The notes beneath the pieces were generated by a model. The model had not been told where the DNA came from, made no database searches, and saw nothing but the letters and a program-made list of their open reading frames with translations. Shown here piece after piece: positions 35,769-44,703 of a stretch of DNA of 64,000 bases. Both the position numbers and the translations under genes were made by a program. Source of the DNA: CAVQEK01 sp964596645 (GTDB lineage Bacteria > Bacteroidota > Bacteroidia > Cytophagales > Cyclobacteriaceae); contig CAZQVB010000015.1 of NCBI GenBank assembly GCA_964596645.1, positions 1 to 64,000 on the forward strand, given 5' to 3'. Position 1 is the first letter of the stretch. Each line of letters begins with the position of its first letter.

Positions 35769-36170
35769 CTATTTCTGCTCAATTTTCTCCTTGTCGCTGC
35801 GGCGGATACCGCCGAACGAGTAGATCATGAGTACCCGCGACAGGCGGAAGTTCCAGGGTGATAAAAGAATGGGCGGGATTAAAACCGAAGCCAGTGTTAT
35901 CCAGATCCTGTCAGGATTGAAGAGTACTTCCACAGCCACACCAAAAAACACCATGATGGCAATATTGATGGCATAGCTGAAGTACATAGCACCGAAGTAA
36001 AATCCGGGTTCAATCATAAAATCCTGACCACAGGAAGGGCATTTCTGGTGCATTTTCAGAAGATGGCGCAGATGCCAGGTAGGGTATAAAAACATACGGC
36101 CTGTGCGGCATCGCGGGCATTTGTACCTGAGCATGCTCAGCAGGGTATTTTCTGATCGTGTCTTTTTCAT
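35769..36170 (-). CDS. DUF983 zinc-ribbon membrane protein
   Basis: A 133-residue protein with an N-terminal zinc ribbon (CPRCRTGRMF and CPSCGQDFMIEPGFYFGAMYFSYA, two CxxC pairs about 30 residues apart) and two membrane segments (about 65-85 and 90-110). DUF983 proteins are conserved in Bacteroidota next to truA, with unknown function. The gene follows the lipoprotein with a 4-base gap. Confidence 0.88.
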   Translation of the reverse strand: MKKTRSENTLLSMLRYKCPRCRTGRMFLYPTWHLRHLLKMHQKCPSCGQDFMIEPGFYFGAMYFSYAINIAIMVFFGVAVEVLFNPDRIWITLASVLIPPILLSPWNFRLSRVLMIYSFGGIRRSDKEKIEQK

Positions 36171-36174
36171 AACA

Positions 36175-36948
36175 TTACTTTTCTTGCATCCAGCCTGCTT
36201 CTTTTGTCTCCACCGCTATATCTTCCAGCCGTATCTCTGAGAGCAAATTCAGGCCCTGCTTTTCGTAGAGAGAATCCAGCACATGCAGAGAGGGCGCACC
36301 TTCCATGGGTTTATAATTGAGATAGTCGTGGAAAAGCAGCGCACCCACCCTTCGCGGATTGATGGCTTTTCTAAAACGCACACCGCCACCGTTCACCGTG
36401 AAGGAATAGGCAATGTATTCGGTGATGTATGTGTCCTTATTGATCCAATACACGAATTGATCGTCATGATCTTGTCCGCCGCCCTCCTGGCTGAAGGTGA
36501 CCAGAATTTTATAATACGGCTTCCCATCAAGCACCCGCTCGCCGAGCAGCTTTTTATGTACGGCAGCGTCATTCAGCCGGTAGGGGAGCAGGGCAAAATA
36601 AACCACTGAATTCACCGACTGCGCATACCGCTCTTGCCATTCGGCTGACAAATCAACAGGCAGATCATTGGTCTGACGAACAAATCCAGCGTTGCTCAGC
36701 ACATCCTGATGTTGGCCGGCAGAGTCTGACGAATACCGATGGAAAGCATACAAACCGCCATCGCGCGCTACCGTATAGCGCATGTCGCGAAAGCGAAAGG
36801 AGATGATGGCATGATCGAAATGCTCGCCACCGTGTGCCTGTATAGATTGGGAAACGATGCGCTGAGCATCCTCTTCCGGCGGCTGACAGGCGCATGCCAG
36901 CAGAAGGTTTGTCAGGATTACCGAAAAAACATTGAAAGAGAAACTCAT
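36175..36948 (-). CDS. DUF6503-like putative lipoprotein
   Basis: A 257-residue secreted protein, first gene of the truA operon. The start at 36948 (MSFSFNVFSVILTNLLLACAC) gives a lipoprotein signal with LLAC lipobox; a longer frame upstream lacks a plausible signal. The mature part (HGGEHFDHAIISFRFRDMRYTVARDGGLYAFHR ... FVYWINKDTYITEYIAYSF) is the family that often accompanies truA/DUF983 in Bacteroidota and has been loosely annotated. It resembles periplasmic LolA/LppX-like folds in pattern, which is inference. Its role is unknown. Confidence 0.8.
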   Translation of the reverse strand: MSFSFNVFSVILTNLLLACACQPPEEDAQRIVSQSIQAHGGEHFDHAIISFRFRDMRYTVARDGGLYAFHRYSSDSAGQHQDVLSNAGFVRQTNDLPVDLSAEWQERYAQSVNSVVYFALLPYRLNDAAVHKKLLGERVLDGKPYYKILVTFSQEGGGQDHDDQFVYWINKDTYITEYIAYSFTVNGGGVRFRKAINPRRVGALLFHDYLNYKPMEGAPSLHVLDSLYEKQGLNLLSEIRLEDIAVETKEAGWMQEK

Positions 36949-37114
36949 AGTGGCAATAATAACAAAAGCCCAACGACTTTGTGCTGAAGCCGCCAAACGA
37001 CCATACTTGTTTTATAAGTAAAGCAACAGGCCGATCAAGCGCCATCGCCTATTTGCGAATCTCACGCATTACGATGCGCAATTTTGAAAATATTTCTTTT
37101 CTCCATCGAGATTA

Positions 37115-37245
37115 TTGAACCACAGACATTTAATCTTTAACTTGCTCATCCTGATCGCAAAAGGTTGCTTAGGTTAAACCACATAAGCAAGAATAAATAC
37201 TTGAACCACAATGTTGGCCCTCCCGGGGCGGGCATTAAAACCACA
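37115..37245 (+). repeat. Four TT(A/G)AACCACA motifs in a leader region
   Basis: TTGAACCACA at 37115 and 37201, TTAAACCACA at 37174, and TTAAAACCACA at 37235 precede the lipoprotein gene at 37257. The spacing between starts is 59, 27 and 34 bases. The same core occurs upstream of phoH (16798) and twice near 13744-13771. They might be binding sites or chance A/C-rich leader sequence. Confidence 0.4.
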
Positions 37246-37256
37246 AGCCAAAACCA

Positions 37257-38195
37257 ATGAAGTTGAACCTAATATCCAACGGGATATTTATTTGCCTTGC
37301 CATAATGCTGTATGGCTGCAGCGAAGAAGATGCCTCTCCTTATGACGCTGAGTACCGGACTATTGTACTTGGCACCAATGTGACTTTGATCGCCGGAGAA
37401 CCTTCCACCCCGCGCTTCTCCATTGCGTCGACTGATGTACAAATAGCGGATAACTATGGCTTACAACTTTCTGGCCCTGGCGCCTTGCTGCAGTCAGTGT
37501 CTTTGGAAATAGACCAAAATGTGCTTCGCATTACCTCGTCAGCACCCATACGCTTGTCCGACAGTGTAAGCATCGTGCTGCCCGGTGAGGATTTCAACCG
37601 CGTGGTGATAGAGCAAGGCCAGGAGGCCATCGTGCGCTCCTATGTGCAGGAGCAAAAGAAAACTTTTTCGGTAAAGGCAGAGGCCAACAGCCGTCTGACG
37701 CTGGAGGGAATACGCACAGGCAGTTTTCACGCGGTATTGCAAGACAATGCGCATCTACAACTTTCTGCCCGTGCGGAGTCGTACAAAGACTCGGTGATGA
37801 TAGAGGTAAAAAACACCGTGCAACTGGACGACCACTCTGTACTGCTGCCCAATCAGCAGTTGGTGACGGGCGATTCGGTAAAAGCCCTGGGTACCGGGCA
37901 GAGCGGCATAGCGCGCTACCGCGTGTACGGCCGTGAGATCAAATCGTTTTACCTTACAAACTATAGCGACATCGCCGCCGGGGCCTCGGCTGAAATGGAG
38001 TCAAAAGATTTTGTGATTCGCCACATGAAGATCAATTTAGACCAAAAAGCCAATGCCTGTGTGCACGTCAAAGACTTGTTGAGTGGCTCCGGTCGTGCCC
38101 ATTCTTCCCTGCAATATATAGGCTCACCGGTGGTAGACTATGTGAAGTTGGAAGGCGCCGTAGTAAACAAAAATACTACCCGCGATGGTGGCTGA
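37257..38195 (+). CDS. Lipoprotein with DUF2807-like beta-helix region
   Basis: A 312-residue protein with a lipoprotein signal (CLAIMLYGCSEE, Cys21). The mature region alternates short beta-strands with Asp/Gly/Ser turns (EQGQEAIVRSYVQEQKKTFSVKAEANSRLTLEGIRTGSFHAVLQD), in the manner of DUF2807 'head GIN' domains, but the match is weak. Position suggests an envelope or surface role. Four TTRAACCACA motifs lie just upstream. It is a single-gene unit; malQ downstream is convergent. Confidence 0.7.
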   Translation: MKLNLISNGIFICLAIMLYGCSEEDASPYDAEYRTIVLGTNVTLIAGEPSTPRFSIASTDVQIADNYGLQLSGPGALLQSVSLEIDQNVLRITSSAPIRLSDSVSIVLPGEDFNRVVIEQGQEAIVRSYVQEQKKTFSVKAEANSRLTLEGIRTGSFHAVLQDNAHLQLSARAESYKDSVMIEVKNTVQLDDHSVLLPNQQLVTGDSVKALGTGQSGIARYRVYGREIKSFYLTNYSDIAAGASAEMESKDFVIRHMKINLDQKANACVHVKDLLSGSGRAHSSLQYIGSPVVDYVKLEGAVVNKNTTRDGG

Positions 38196-38327
38196 AGCCA
38201 CTGAAAGTGGCCTGGCTACAAGAGTCCAAAAAATCCATATAGAATTAGATGAGATGATGCAGGCTTAGTTGGTCAGTGGATGGATGAATCGATAAGCTTC
38301 TGATCAAATCCCTTCCGAGCATCAAAT

Positions 38328-41048
38328 TTATAATACGGCCCGGCCGGCGTCTTCCAATAATTGGCTTAAGGCTGTATTCAGCTTTGTTGCGGTATGCAAA
38401 TCTTCTATTTCCAGGTGCATCCTGTAGTTCCAGAGATGGTCTGCGCTGCCGGGGAAGTTGATTTGTTCTGCACGGGCATCGCTATGGCGCAAGTCCGCGT
38501 CCATAGCCAGGAGGTCTTGCAGGGGTATGATTGCCCACATAGCCGGTGATTGTACAATTTGATGAAGCACTTTCTCGACAAGCTCGGCGGTCAGTTCCTC
38601 GGGCATGGAGCCGGTTTGGCCCATTACCTGGTGGTAATATTCCTTTGCACGTTCAGGTTCCTCCATCCACCAGCCCCGCAGGGTCGACATGTCGTGCGTG
38701 GCGCTGCTGATCACCGATAGATATGGCGCATTCATCGGATGGCTGAATGCCTGATCGGAATGCTTTGGCATGCGCGGCACCACGGTACTCAATATACCGA
38801 GGTGATTCAACACGTCGGGTACGCTGGATGGCACCATACCAAGATCTTCGCCGCAGGCCAGCATGGTGTTGGTGTGCATCACGGCGGGCAGCTTGGTCAG
38901 TGCTTTATCGCGCCAAAGGTGCTCCTGCCGCTCAAAGAAATAATGATTGTACAGCCGGTCTATGGCCTGCCGGGTAGCAGGTTCCAGGTTGCGATAGGAA
39001 GTGGTATTGTGCAAAGCGAAGCGCGGGTGGTAAGCCCGGTAGCCAGTGTTGCTTTGTGATTTGTTTTCAAAGAAGACTACGTTGCCGATGAGCGTAAGCA
39101 GGCCGTTGGCCATGTGGCTCAATGGTTCTTTGTCGGCAGGATTTTCATGTATTTCCCTATCGAAATGATCTTTCACCTGTCGCTGTGTAGTAAAATCACT
39201 TCTCATCGCATATTGCCCTTCTTCATTTTCGATGAGAAAATGTTCTTTTACATAGTCCTTCTTCTCTCCAAATATTTCATCGAGTACATGCTCACGGATG
39301 TACGGTTGGCAGAGGCGGGCGAAATCGAAGCGCATACCGTTGCCATCAATTTCATACAGGTATAGCGGTATTGCCGGATTGAACACACCCATGGTGCCCT
39401 CTATGCTTTCCGAGGGGATTTCCCATATTCTGAAAAAACCAAGGATATGATCGAGCCGGTACACATCGAAGTACTGCGACATATGCTGCAGTCGTAGCCG
39501 CCACCATACATAATTGTCCTTGGCCATTTCCTCCCAATTGTACGTGGGAAAGCCCCAATTTTGTCCCTCTTCACTAAAGGCATCCGGTGGTGCGCCTGCC
39601 TGCTGGTTCAAATGAAAAAATCTCGGTTCCATCCAGGCATCTACGCTGTGCCTGTATATGCCTATTGGCACATCGCCTTTGAGGGCGATATGCTTTGCCT
39701 TGGCGTGCTCAGCCACGGCTTTCAGCTGGCGGTGCAGGTGATATTGTACAAAATAATGCACCGCCACTTCGTCGAAATTGGGCCCGTTGGGGCTCACAAA
39801 TTCTTTGATCTCTGGCAGGTGATATTGGCTGTGACTGGGCCACATGTCGAAATTGGCCGTGGCATGCCGGTCGCGCAGGCATGAGAAGGCGGCATAAGGG
39901 GCCAACCAGTTTTTATTTTCTGCAAAAAATTGCCTGAAAGCCTGATCGCGAAAAAGCTGCTGTTTTTCTTGTTCGTAGAGCAGCTTGAAATACTCCGACT
40001 TCAGCAGCATCACCGCTTCGTAGTCGAGGGCAGCTTTGGCATTGAGCGCGGCGGCCCGCTCTTCAAAAGATTGCATCAAGGCAGCGTCTTGCAGCCGGCC
40101 CATGGCCGGTAGGTGCAGGTAGAGCGGATGCAGAGCAAATACGGAAATGGCTGCATAAGGATAAGAATCGCGCCAGTTGTGGCTGGCCGTAGTGTCATTG
40201 ACAGGTAAAATCTGGATGAGCCGGAGTTGTGTTTTTTCCGACCAATCGATGAGCGGTATCAAATCGAGAAATTCGCCCACACCCCAGCTCTGGGAAGAGC
40301 GAAGCGAGAATACCGGTATGGCGGTACCAGCTCCACGCCAGTAGTGGCCCGACTGCCTGTAGTTGGTCTCAGACTGTATGGTGAACACGTCATCTTGCCG
40401 CCGGTCGATCTGGCGGTTATTTCCTTCTTCCCACTGCACAAGCTTTTGCTCGGCGTGGCTGTACAGACCAAATTTGAAGTCAACTCCGGCGTCCCCGGCC
40501 TCCAGCGACAGATTTGTCTTCCACAGTGGAAATTGACTGTCGTTCATCACCACAGCCTTTTCCGGCGACCAACTGCCCAATGTATCGTGTGCCCCGCATA
40601 CGCAAAGCGAATAGCCGGGCCCTACATTGGGTGCCAGTATCTGGAGTAGATAGTTGGCATCTTCTGTTTGATGGTGTGCAAAGCCTTGTGTGTTTCTTTT
40701 AAAAATATTGTCGACAAAGCAGGAAGAGTGCAAGGGATTTTCAGGATGGCCTGCAGTCTGCCAGGCATCCCTGAGCAGGAGTTTGTCGGTGGATAAATTT
40801 GAAAGATCTACTTTGCGATTTGGCCCCCATTCTTTTACCGAATGGCCACTGTGTTCATCTTTTATTATGTACTTATAGCTGATGCCAGGTTCGTTGATGG
40901 CAATAGTGCGCGACCACAAACCATCACCCAGGTGATCCAGGGGCAGGGCGTCTTCCGGATGCCAGGAGCCAAGGGCCTCCTGATGGCCAAGCACACACAC
41001 AATTTGTCCAACCTCTGTATGATAGTGTATTTCAAAAACAATATTCAT
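38328..41048 (-). CDS. malQ: 4-alpha-glucanotransferase with tandem CBM20 domains
   Basis: A 906-residue GH77 enzyme that transfers alpha-1,4-glucan chains in glycogen and starch metabolism. Two N-terminal starch-binding CBM20 modules (about residues 1-100 and 120-230: EIHYHTEVGQIVCVLGHQEALGSW and LLQILAPNVGPGYSLCVCGAHDTLGSW) precede the catalytic barrel. The nucleophile region is YFDVYRLDHILGFFRIWEIPSES; further blocks are ILPVNDTTASHNWRDSYPYAAISVFALHPLY and TMLACGEDLGMVPSSVPDVL. This plant-DPE2-like layout is usual in Bacteroidota. I chose the start at 41048 (MNIVFEIHYH); an in-frame start 18 codons upstream adds residues that do not fit CBM20. Confidence 0.94.
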   Translation of the reverse strand: MNIVFEIHYHTEVGQIVCVLGHQEALGSWHPEDALPLDHLGDGLWSRTIAINEPGISYKYIIKDEHSGHSVKEWGPNRKVDLSNLSTDKLLLRDAWQTAGHPENPLHSSCFVDNIFKRNTQGFAHHQTEDANYLLQILAPNVGPGYSLCVCGAHDTLGSWSPEKAVVMNDSQFPLWKTNLSLEAGDAGVDFKFGLYSHAEQKLVQWEEGNNRQIDRRQDDVFTIQSETNYRQSGHYWRGAGTAIPVFSLRSSQSWGVGEFLDLIPLIDWSEKTQLRLIQILPVNDTTASHNWRDSYPYAAISVFALHPLYLHLPAMGRLQDAALMQSFEERAAALNAKAALDYEAVMLLKSEYFKLLYEQEKQQLFRDQAFRQFFAENKNWLAPYAAFSCLRDRHATANFDMWPSHSQYHLPEIKEFVSPNGPNFDEVAVHYFVQYHLHRQLKAVAEHAKAKHIALKGDVPIGIYRHSVDAWMEPRFFHLNQQAGAPPDAFSEEGQNWGFPTYNWEEMAKDNYVWWRLRLQHMSQYFDVYRLDHILGFFRIWEIPSESIEGTMGVFNPAIPLYLYEIDGNGMRFDFARLCQPYIREHVLDEIFGEKKDYVKEHFLIENEEGQYAMRSDFTTQRQVKDHFDREIHENPADKEPLSHMANGLLTLIGNVVFFENKSQSNTGYRAYHPRFALHNTTSYRNLEPATRQAIDRLYNHYFFERQEHLWRDKALTKLPAVMHTNTMLACGEDLGMVPSSVPDVLNHLGILSTVVPRMPKHSDQAFSHPMNAPYLSVISSATHDMSTLRGWWMEEPERAKEYYHQVMGQTGSMPEELTAELVEKVLHQIVQSPAMWAIIPLQDLLAMDADLRHSDARAEQINFPGSADHLWNYRMHLEIEDLHTATKLNTALSQLLEDAGRAVL

Positions 41049-41187
41049 AGTGGTAATTAGTAGCAATTTACAATAAGGCAGCTGTGCAGTAAAATTGGCC
41101 AAATTAGTTGACTTTATAAAAGATACGAAAGCAAACTAACGGCTGAATAGCGTATTCTCGTCAGGTAAAAATGGTGTATATACAAAA

Positions 41188-41223
41188 AGCTGCGGCTACA
41201 TCGCACAGGATGTAGCCGCAGCT
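41188..41223 (-). terminator. Strong rho-independent terminator of the DUF2188/YtxH unit
   Basis: A perfect 15-base stem (AGCTGCGGCTACATC / GATGTAGCCGCAGCT) with a 6-base loop; read on the minus strand it is followed by TTTTTG. It lies 130 bases after the DUF2188 stop. Confidence 0.9.
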
Positions 41224-41355
41224 AATTTATTTCTCTAGAGTATACTATAAGTCATATTCAATCTATGCTGTTTCTACGAAGCATTGAAGATCTAAATAAT
41301 GCTGTTGATGACTGAACATGAGCAGACTCTGTACTCTTAATATGCAGATGTAAAA

Positions 41356-41646
41356 TCAATACCCGCCGGCTTGCTGGCGTACCTCAGCATAGGGCATTTT
41401 CGCATGTATACTTCCATCCCGATCCAGTACTACCACATCCAAATGATGCAATAAGGCTCTTTTCTGCCCTAGATTAATGGCCTGTTGTTTCTGGGCATAG
41501 ATGGTTTCTGGTAGTGCACTGTTGGTGTCATCCACTCCCCAACCCAAGCCTCTGGGCATTATATATATTTCGTTCTCATTGAGCGTATTGGTTCCTTCAG
41601 GTGGTGTGTTATCACCTGATTCGTTGTTGGAATCTGATTCTGTCAT
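41356..41646 (-). CDS. DUF2188-like small protein
   Basis: A 96-residue soluble protein: a low-complexity acidic N-terminus (MTESDSNNESGDNTPPEGTN), then a DUF2188-type unit (IYIMPRGLGWGVDDTNSA ... TIYAQKQQAINLGQKRALLHHLDVVVLDRDGSIHAKMPY), which is typical of small stress-associated proteins. It is the last gene of a minus-strand unit with the coiled-coil lipoprotein and YtxH protein; the 40-base gap to the former supports co-transcription. I set the start at the internal Met (41646), because residues upstream overlap the lipoprotein gene in an unlikely frame. Confidence 0.75.
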   Translation of the reverse strand: MTESDSNNESGDNTPPEGTNTLNENEIYIMPRGLGWGVDDTNSALPETIYAQKQQAINLGQKRALLHHLDVVVLDRDGSIHAKMPYAEVRQQAGGY

Positions 41647-41686
41647 TGGTTTTTTGGTTGTTTTAAATGAGTTAAAGCATATGCGG

Positions 41687-42118
41687 CTATGGAGCGTTAT
41701 CTCCCATTGAGTCAAGCAGTTGTTCATATTTTACGCGCTCCATCTCATAATAGCCGCGTAAAGAATCTCCTTGCTCATGATAAGCTCCCATAGGCATATG
41801 CTCCAGATATTCGATATGCTTCTCGAGTTGATTTTTGCGCTGGTTCAGGGCATCTTTAAGTTTATCTATACTTTGCCCAATTCTTGTCTTTGTCTCATCC
41901 TTTTCAAAGTCTATCCGCGCAATTTCCGCGTCTAAATCTTGCACCTGTTGCCTGAGACCACTAATCACTTCACCCCGGTCACGTTCTATTTCCCGCTGTT
42001 CCATTTTTATGTCTTCTTGCACCTCAGGGTTTCTCTTTTCCCTCGAATCGTAGAGGCATGCGGATAAGAGTAATGGTAAAGTGCAAGCGAAAAGCCATTT
42101 AGGCGAGATCATATTCAT
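41687..42118 (-). CDS. Small lipoprotein with coiled coil
   Basis: A 143-residue protein with a lipoprotein signal (FACTLPLLLSACLYDS, lipobox LSAC, Cys21) followed by a charged helical region, KMEQREIERDRGEVISGLRQQVQDLDAEIARIDFEKDE, that should form a coiled coil for most of its length. It recalls small outer-membrane lipoproteins in size and build, but there is no sequence match I can name. It lies 67 bases after the YtxH gene on the same strand. Confidence 0.75.
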   Translation of the reverse strand: MNMISPKWLFACTLPLLLSACLYDSREKRNPEVQEDIKMEQREIERDRGEVISGLRQQVQDLDAEIARIDFEKDETKTRIGQSIDKLKDALNQRKNQLEKHIEYLEHMPMGAYHEQGDSLRGYYEMERVKYEQLLDSMGDNAP

Positions 42119-42185
42119 GCTGGTGATGAGTTTCTAATTGTGACAGAAGAATAATGCTGCAGGGACAGCGCTGGCAATAGAGGTA

Positions 42186-42437
42186 CTAGTTGAGTTTTTC
42201 TTTAATGTTGTCCAGATTTTTTTTACCAGTTTCTACTGTCTTATTGATGGTTTCTTTGGCGACATCAAAGTTTTCGTTAGCCAAAGCAGAAAGTTCATTG
42301 GCAAAGCGTTCGGCTTCTTTTTGCAATTTTTTGCGTGTCTTCTTGCCACTTTCTGGCGCCATAAGTATTCCGGTAATGTATCCGCCGATGGCACCTATTA
42401 ATAATCCAGAAAATACTTTTAATGATCCGTTGCTCAT
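42186..42437 (-). CDS. YtxH domain protein
   Basis: An 83-residue protein: an N-terminal Gly-rich membrane segment (LLIGAIGGYITGILMAPESGKKTRKKLQ), which is the YtxH signature with the LLxAPxSGxxTRxxL turn, then an amphipathic helix. YtxH proteins are general-stress proteins of unknown mechanism in Firmicutes and Bacteroidota. It heads the minus-strand unit with the coiled-coil lipoprotein and DUF2188 protein. A TTGGCAT element lies about 47-63 bases upstream. A second YtxH gene is at 47810. Confidence 0.88.
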   Translation of the reverse strand: MSNGSLKVFSGLLIGAIGGYITGILMAPESGKKTRKKLQKEAERFANELSALANENFDVAKETINKTVETGKKNLDNIKEKLN

Positions 42438-42825
42438 TGTCGTAATATTTAGAGTTTATAAAATTTTAGTTAGCATTAGAGTAAAGAATAATAATGCCAA
42501 GTGGGCATTCGACCAACAGGATATTGTAGATTTTCCCTATTTAACGTATTTAGCTGTTTCACGCAATCATTGGATTGACGTGCACATCAATATTGACAGG
42601 ATTTTCATAAGTGTCAAGAGCCATATTGTAGTGGTGTTTACTCAATTTGGGCAAGCAAATGCACAAAGTAGGTTGAGGCCAATTGCATCGGTAGGCGCTT
42701 CAAGATTCTGTTAGTTAGAGCTTCCACGCTGTCATTTGTGGAAGGGAATGTTAAAATCGGCCAGCAACAAGTGATAGTAGTCATTGTAGGTTAGGTCTTG
42801 TATCATTTTATTTTCCAAAGGGCAT
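42438..42825. other. Divergent intergenic region of the stress cluster
   Basis: About 390 bases without a gene-like frame. It holds a TTGGCAT element for the minus strand (42484-42500) and a hairpin CTTCCAC-N10-GTGGAAG at 42721-42744. The candidate promoter for the plus-strand gene follows at 42826. Confidence 0.5.
42484..42500 (-). promoter_or_regulatory. Candidate sigma-54-like element upstream of YtxH
   Basis: Minus-strand reading: TTGGCATTATTATTCTT. The -24 half is perfect; the -12 half (TTCTT) is weak. Spacing to the start codon is about 47 bases. Confidence 0.3.
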
Positions 42826-42842
42826 TTGGCACTGAATTTACA
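42826..42842 (+). promoter_or_regulatory. Candidate sigma-54 promoter of the small PRPP-synthetase-like gene
   Basis: TTGGCACTGAATTTACA differs from the sigma-54 consensus TTGGCAC-N5-TTGCA by one base in the -12 box (TTACA). It ends 30 bases before the start codon, giving a leader of about 20 bases. This is the best of five candidates in the window. Confidence 0.45.
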
Positions 42843-42872
42843 ATTACTTAAAATACAACTAAAACTATTGAA

Positions 42873-43184
42873 ATGTCCTACAACAATCTGAAACCCTTAC
42901 ACGAAGTCCTTGAAGAACAGAAGAAGAAGGGCTATGAACATGATTTTTTTGTAAAGGACGGCTTACTCCGTGCCTACGATGACAAAAAAACATACGAACC
43001 GCATCAGGTAAAAATCGACGAACATTTCCGTTTTGAAGGAGAAAGTAATCCTGACGACGATGCGATAGTATATTTGATCTCTTGCGATGATGGAAAAAAG
43101 GGTGTGATCTCAGCGGCTTATAAAACCACAAACGAAGATGAAGTAGAAGAATTTATTGAGAAGATTGAATCCCCAAAGCCTTAA
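42873..43184 (+). CDS. Small conserved protein, often annotated as PRPP-synthetase-like
   Basis: A 103-residue soluble acidic protein (MSYNNLKPLHEVLEEQKKKGYEHDFFVKDGLLRAYDDKKTYEPHQVKIDEHFRFEGESNPDDDAIVYLISCDDGKKGVISAAY). I recall such proteins in Bacteroidota stress clusters, with database labels as phosphoribosylpyrophosphate synthetase that are not supported by size or motifs. The true function is unknown. Its 3' end overlaps the convergent histidine kinase gene by 32 bases. A strong sigma-54-like element lies upstream. Confidence 0.72.
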   Translation: MSYNNLKPLHEVLEEQKKKGYEHDFFVKDGLLRAYDDKKTYEPHQVKIDEHFRFEGESNPDDDAIVYLISCDDGKKGVISAAYKTTNEDEVEEFIEKIESPKP

Positions 43185-44694
43185 GATTGGCGGTACGCTC
43201 TGTGGTGTTTCCTATTTCAAAACTGAGGCTGAACACGGTGCCTTGGCCTATTTCGCTGGTCACTTCGATGTGACCTGAGTGGCTGTTCATAATGTTTTTG
43301 GAAGTGGTGAGGCCGAGACCCATGCCGCTGCGCTTGCCAGTAAAGAATGGATCAAATAATGCCTTTAAATCATTGTCGGATATACCTTTACCATTATCGG
43401 CGATCTCTACCATCACCCGACCGTTTTCAAAATAGGTACGCAGGCTAAGTTTGCCTTTATTCACCTCCATGGCTTCTATGGCATTTACAATAATATTCAG
43501 AAATGCAACTTTCAGTTTTTCCTTATCCGACGATATCTTGGGTAATTCACTGGCATATTGCCGCTTCACCTGCATGCCCTGCAGCTTGAGCCGGTCGGCA
43601 GTGAGTTGTACCACTTCTTCCAGTATTTCATTGATGTCGTAGTCGGCCAGGTCGAGTTCGCGCGGCTTGGATGAATTGAGCATGTCTTTGATGAGTGCAT
43701 CTATGCGCCCGGCATTGCGTTGGATGATGTCGGTGTACAATTCCACAGATTCGCGGTCAGAGTTTCCTTCGGCTATTTCATCTTTCAGTTGCTCCAGTGC
43801 AAGATTCAAATTGGTGAGTGGGTTGCGCACCTCATGTGCAATGCTACGCGCTATGCGGCCCGTCATAGAAAACTTCTCGGCGAGCAGTAATTCACGCTCG
43901 GCTTTTTTCCTCAGACTGATATCACGCAAAAGACCCTGATATCCGGCAAACTCATCCTCTTCATTGTACAATGCCACCATAGATATGTTGCACTCAATGG
44001 CCTGATTGAGGTTTGTTTTAAGATGGGCATCGAAGTCGTTGACTTTTCTTGCCTTCAGCAGTTGCTCCGACATGTTGACAAAAGCTTCCTTTTTTTGAAA
44101 AAGGTCTTTTATCGTCATGCTCTTTATTAGGGCCATATCATAGCCGAAAAGTTTTATAAACGACTGGTTGACATCTACGAACAGTTGATCGCGATTGGTA
44201 ATAAAGATGGCATCTTCTGATTGCTCGAAAAGATTTTTGTAGCGCTTTTCCTTTTGATGCAGCTCCATAATGAAGCGCGCATTGGTAATGCCCAGCCGGA
44301 GCGTTTTGCGAAGGCGAAAGGGGGTGAGATGTTTCATGATGATGCAGTCGATGGCGCCTGCATTAAAAGCCTCATCTTCTAACTCGAAGTCATCGGTTTC
44401 TACCAGCGCGATGAAGGGGATAAAATCCGTAGTGTTCAATACGCTTTGCATCATACCAATGCCTGAGTGACCGCAAAATTGTCTACTCACCAGGTACAGG
44501 TCAAATTTTTGCTGTTGTATCAGCCCCATGGCCATATCATATTTGCTGGCATGATCGAGGCTTATATGAAATTCGTTTACTTCCTCTACCATTTTACATA
44601 CCTCGCCATAGGTATCGTCGTCGGAGATCAGCAGTAATTCGATGGTATCTTTCGTAGTCAATTGGCTAATTCGTTTATCGTTTCTCTGAAGCAA
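43153..44694 (-). CDS. Histidine kinase with N-terminal pseudoreceiver and PAS domain
   Basis: A 513-residue soluble NtrB-like kinase. Residues 17-135 have a receiver fold in which the acceptor Asp is replaced by Ser70 (DLYLVSRQF); the acidic patch (DDD at 25-27) and Lys121 remain, so it cannot be phosphorylated normally. A PAS domain follows (about 150-255), then HisKA with His288 (RSIAHEVRNPLTNL), and an HATPase domain with ADNGKGISD and GMGLGLTTSK boxes. It is the third gene of an operon with a single-domain receiver and a sigma-54 activator, ten bases after the latter, so it is the likely cognate kinase. Confidence 0.9.
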   Translation of the reverse strand: MLQRNDKRISQLTTKDTIELLLISDDDTYGEVCKMVEEVNEFHISLDHASKYDMAMGLIQQQKFDLYLVSRQFCGHSGIGMMQSVLNTTDFIPFIALVETDDFELEDEAFNAGAIDCIIMKHLTPFRLRKTLRLGITNARFIMELHQKEKRYKNLFEQSEDAIFITNRDQLFVDVNQSFIKLFGYDMALIKSMTIKDLFQKKEAFVNMSEQLLKARKVNDFDAHLKTNLNQAIECNISMVALYNEEDEFAGYQGLLRDISLRKKAERELLLAEKFSMTGRIARSIAHEVRNPLTNLNLALEQLKDEIAEGNSDRESVELYTDIIQRNAGRIDALIKDMLNSSKPRELDLADYDINEILEEVVQLTADRLKLQGMQVKRQYASELPKISSDKEKLKVAFLNIIVNAIEAMEVNKGKLSLRTYFENGRVMVEIADNGKGISDNDLKALFDPFFTGKRSGMGLGLTTSKNIMNSHSGHIEVTSEIGQGTVFSLSFEIGNTTERTANLKALGIQSSQ

Positions 44695-44703
44695 AAGGGG
44701 AAA

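Noticed and set aside
42190..42714. 174-codon plus-strand frame across the YtxH gene and its upstream region
   Set aside because: Half of it is antisense to YtxH; the rest lies in a promoter-like region with A+T-rich composition.
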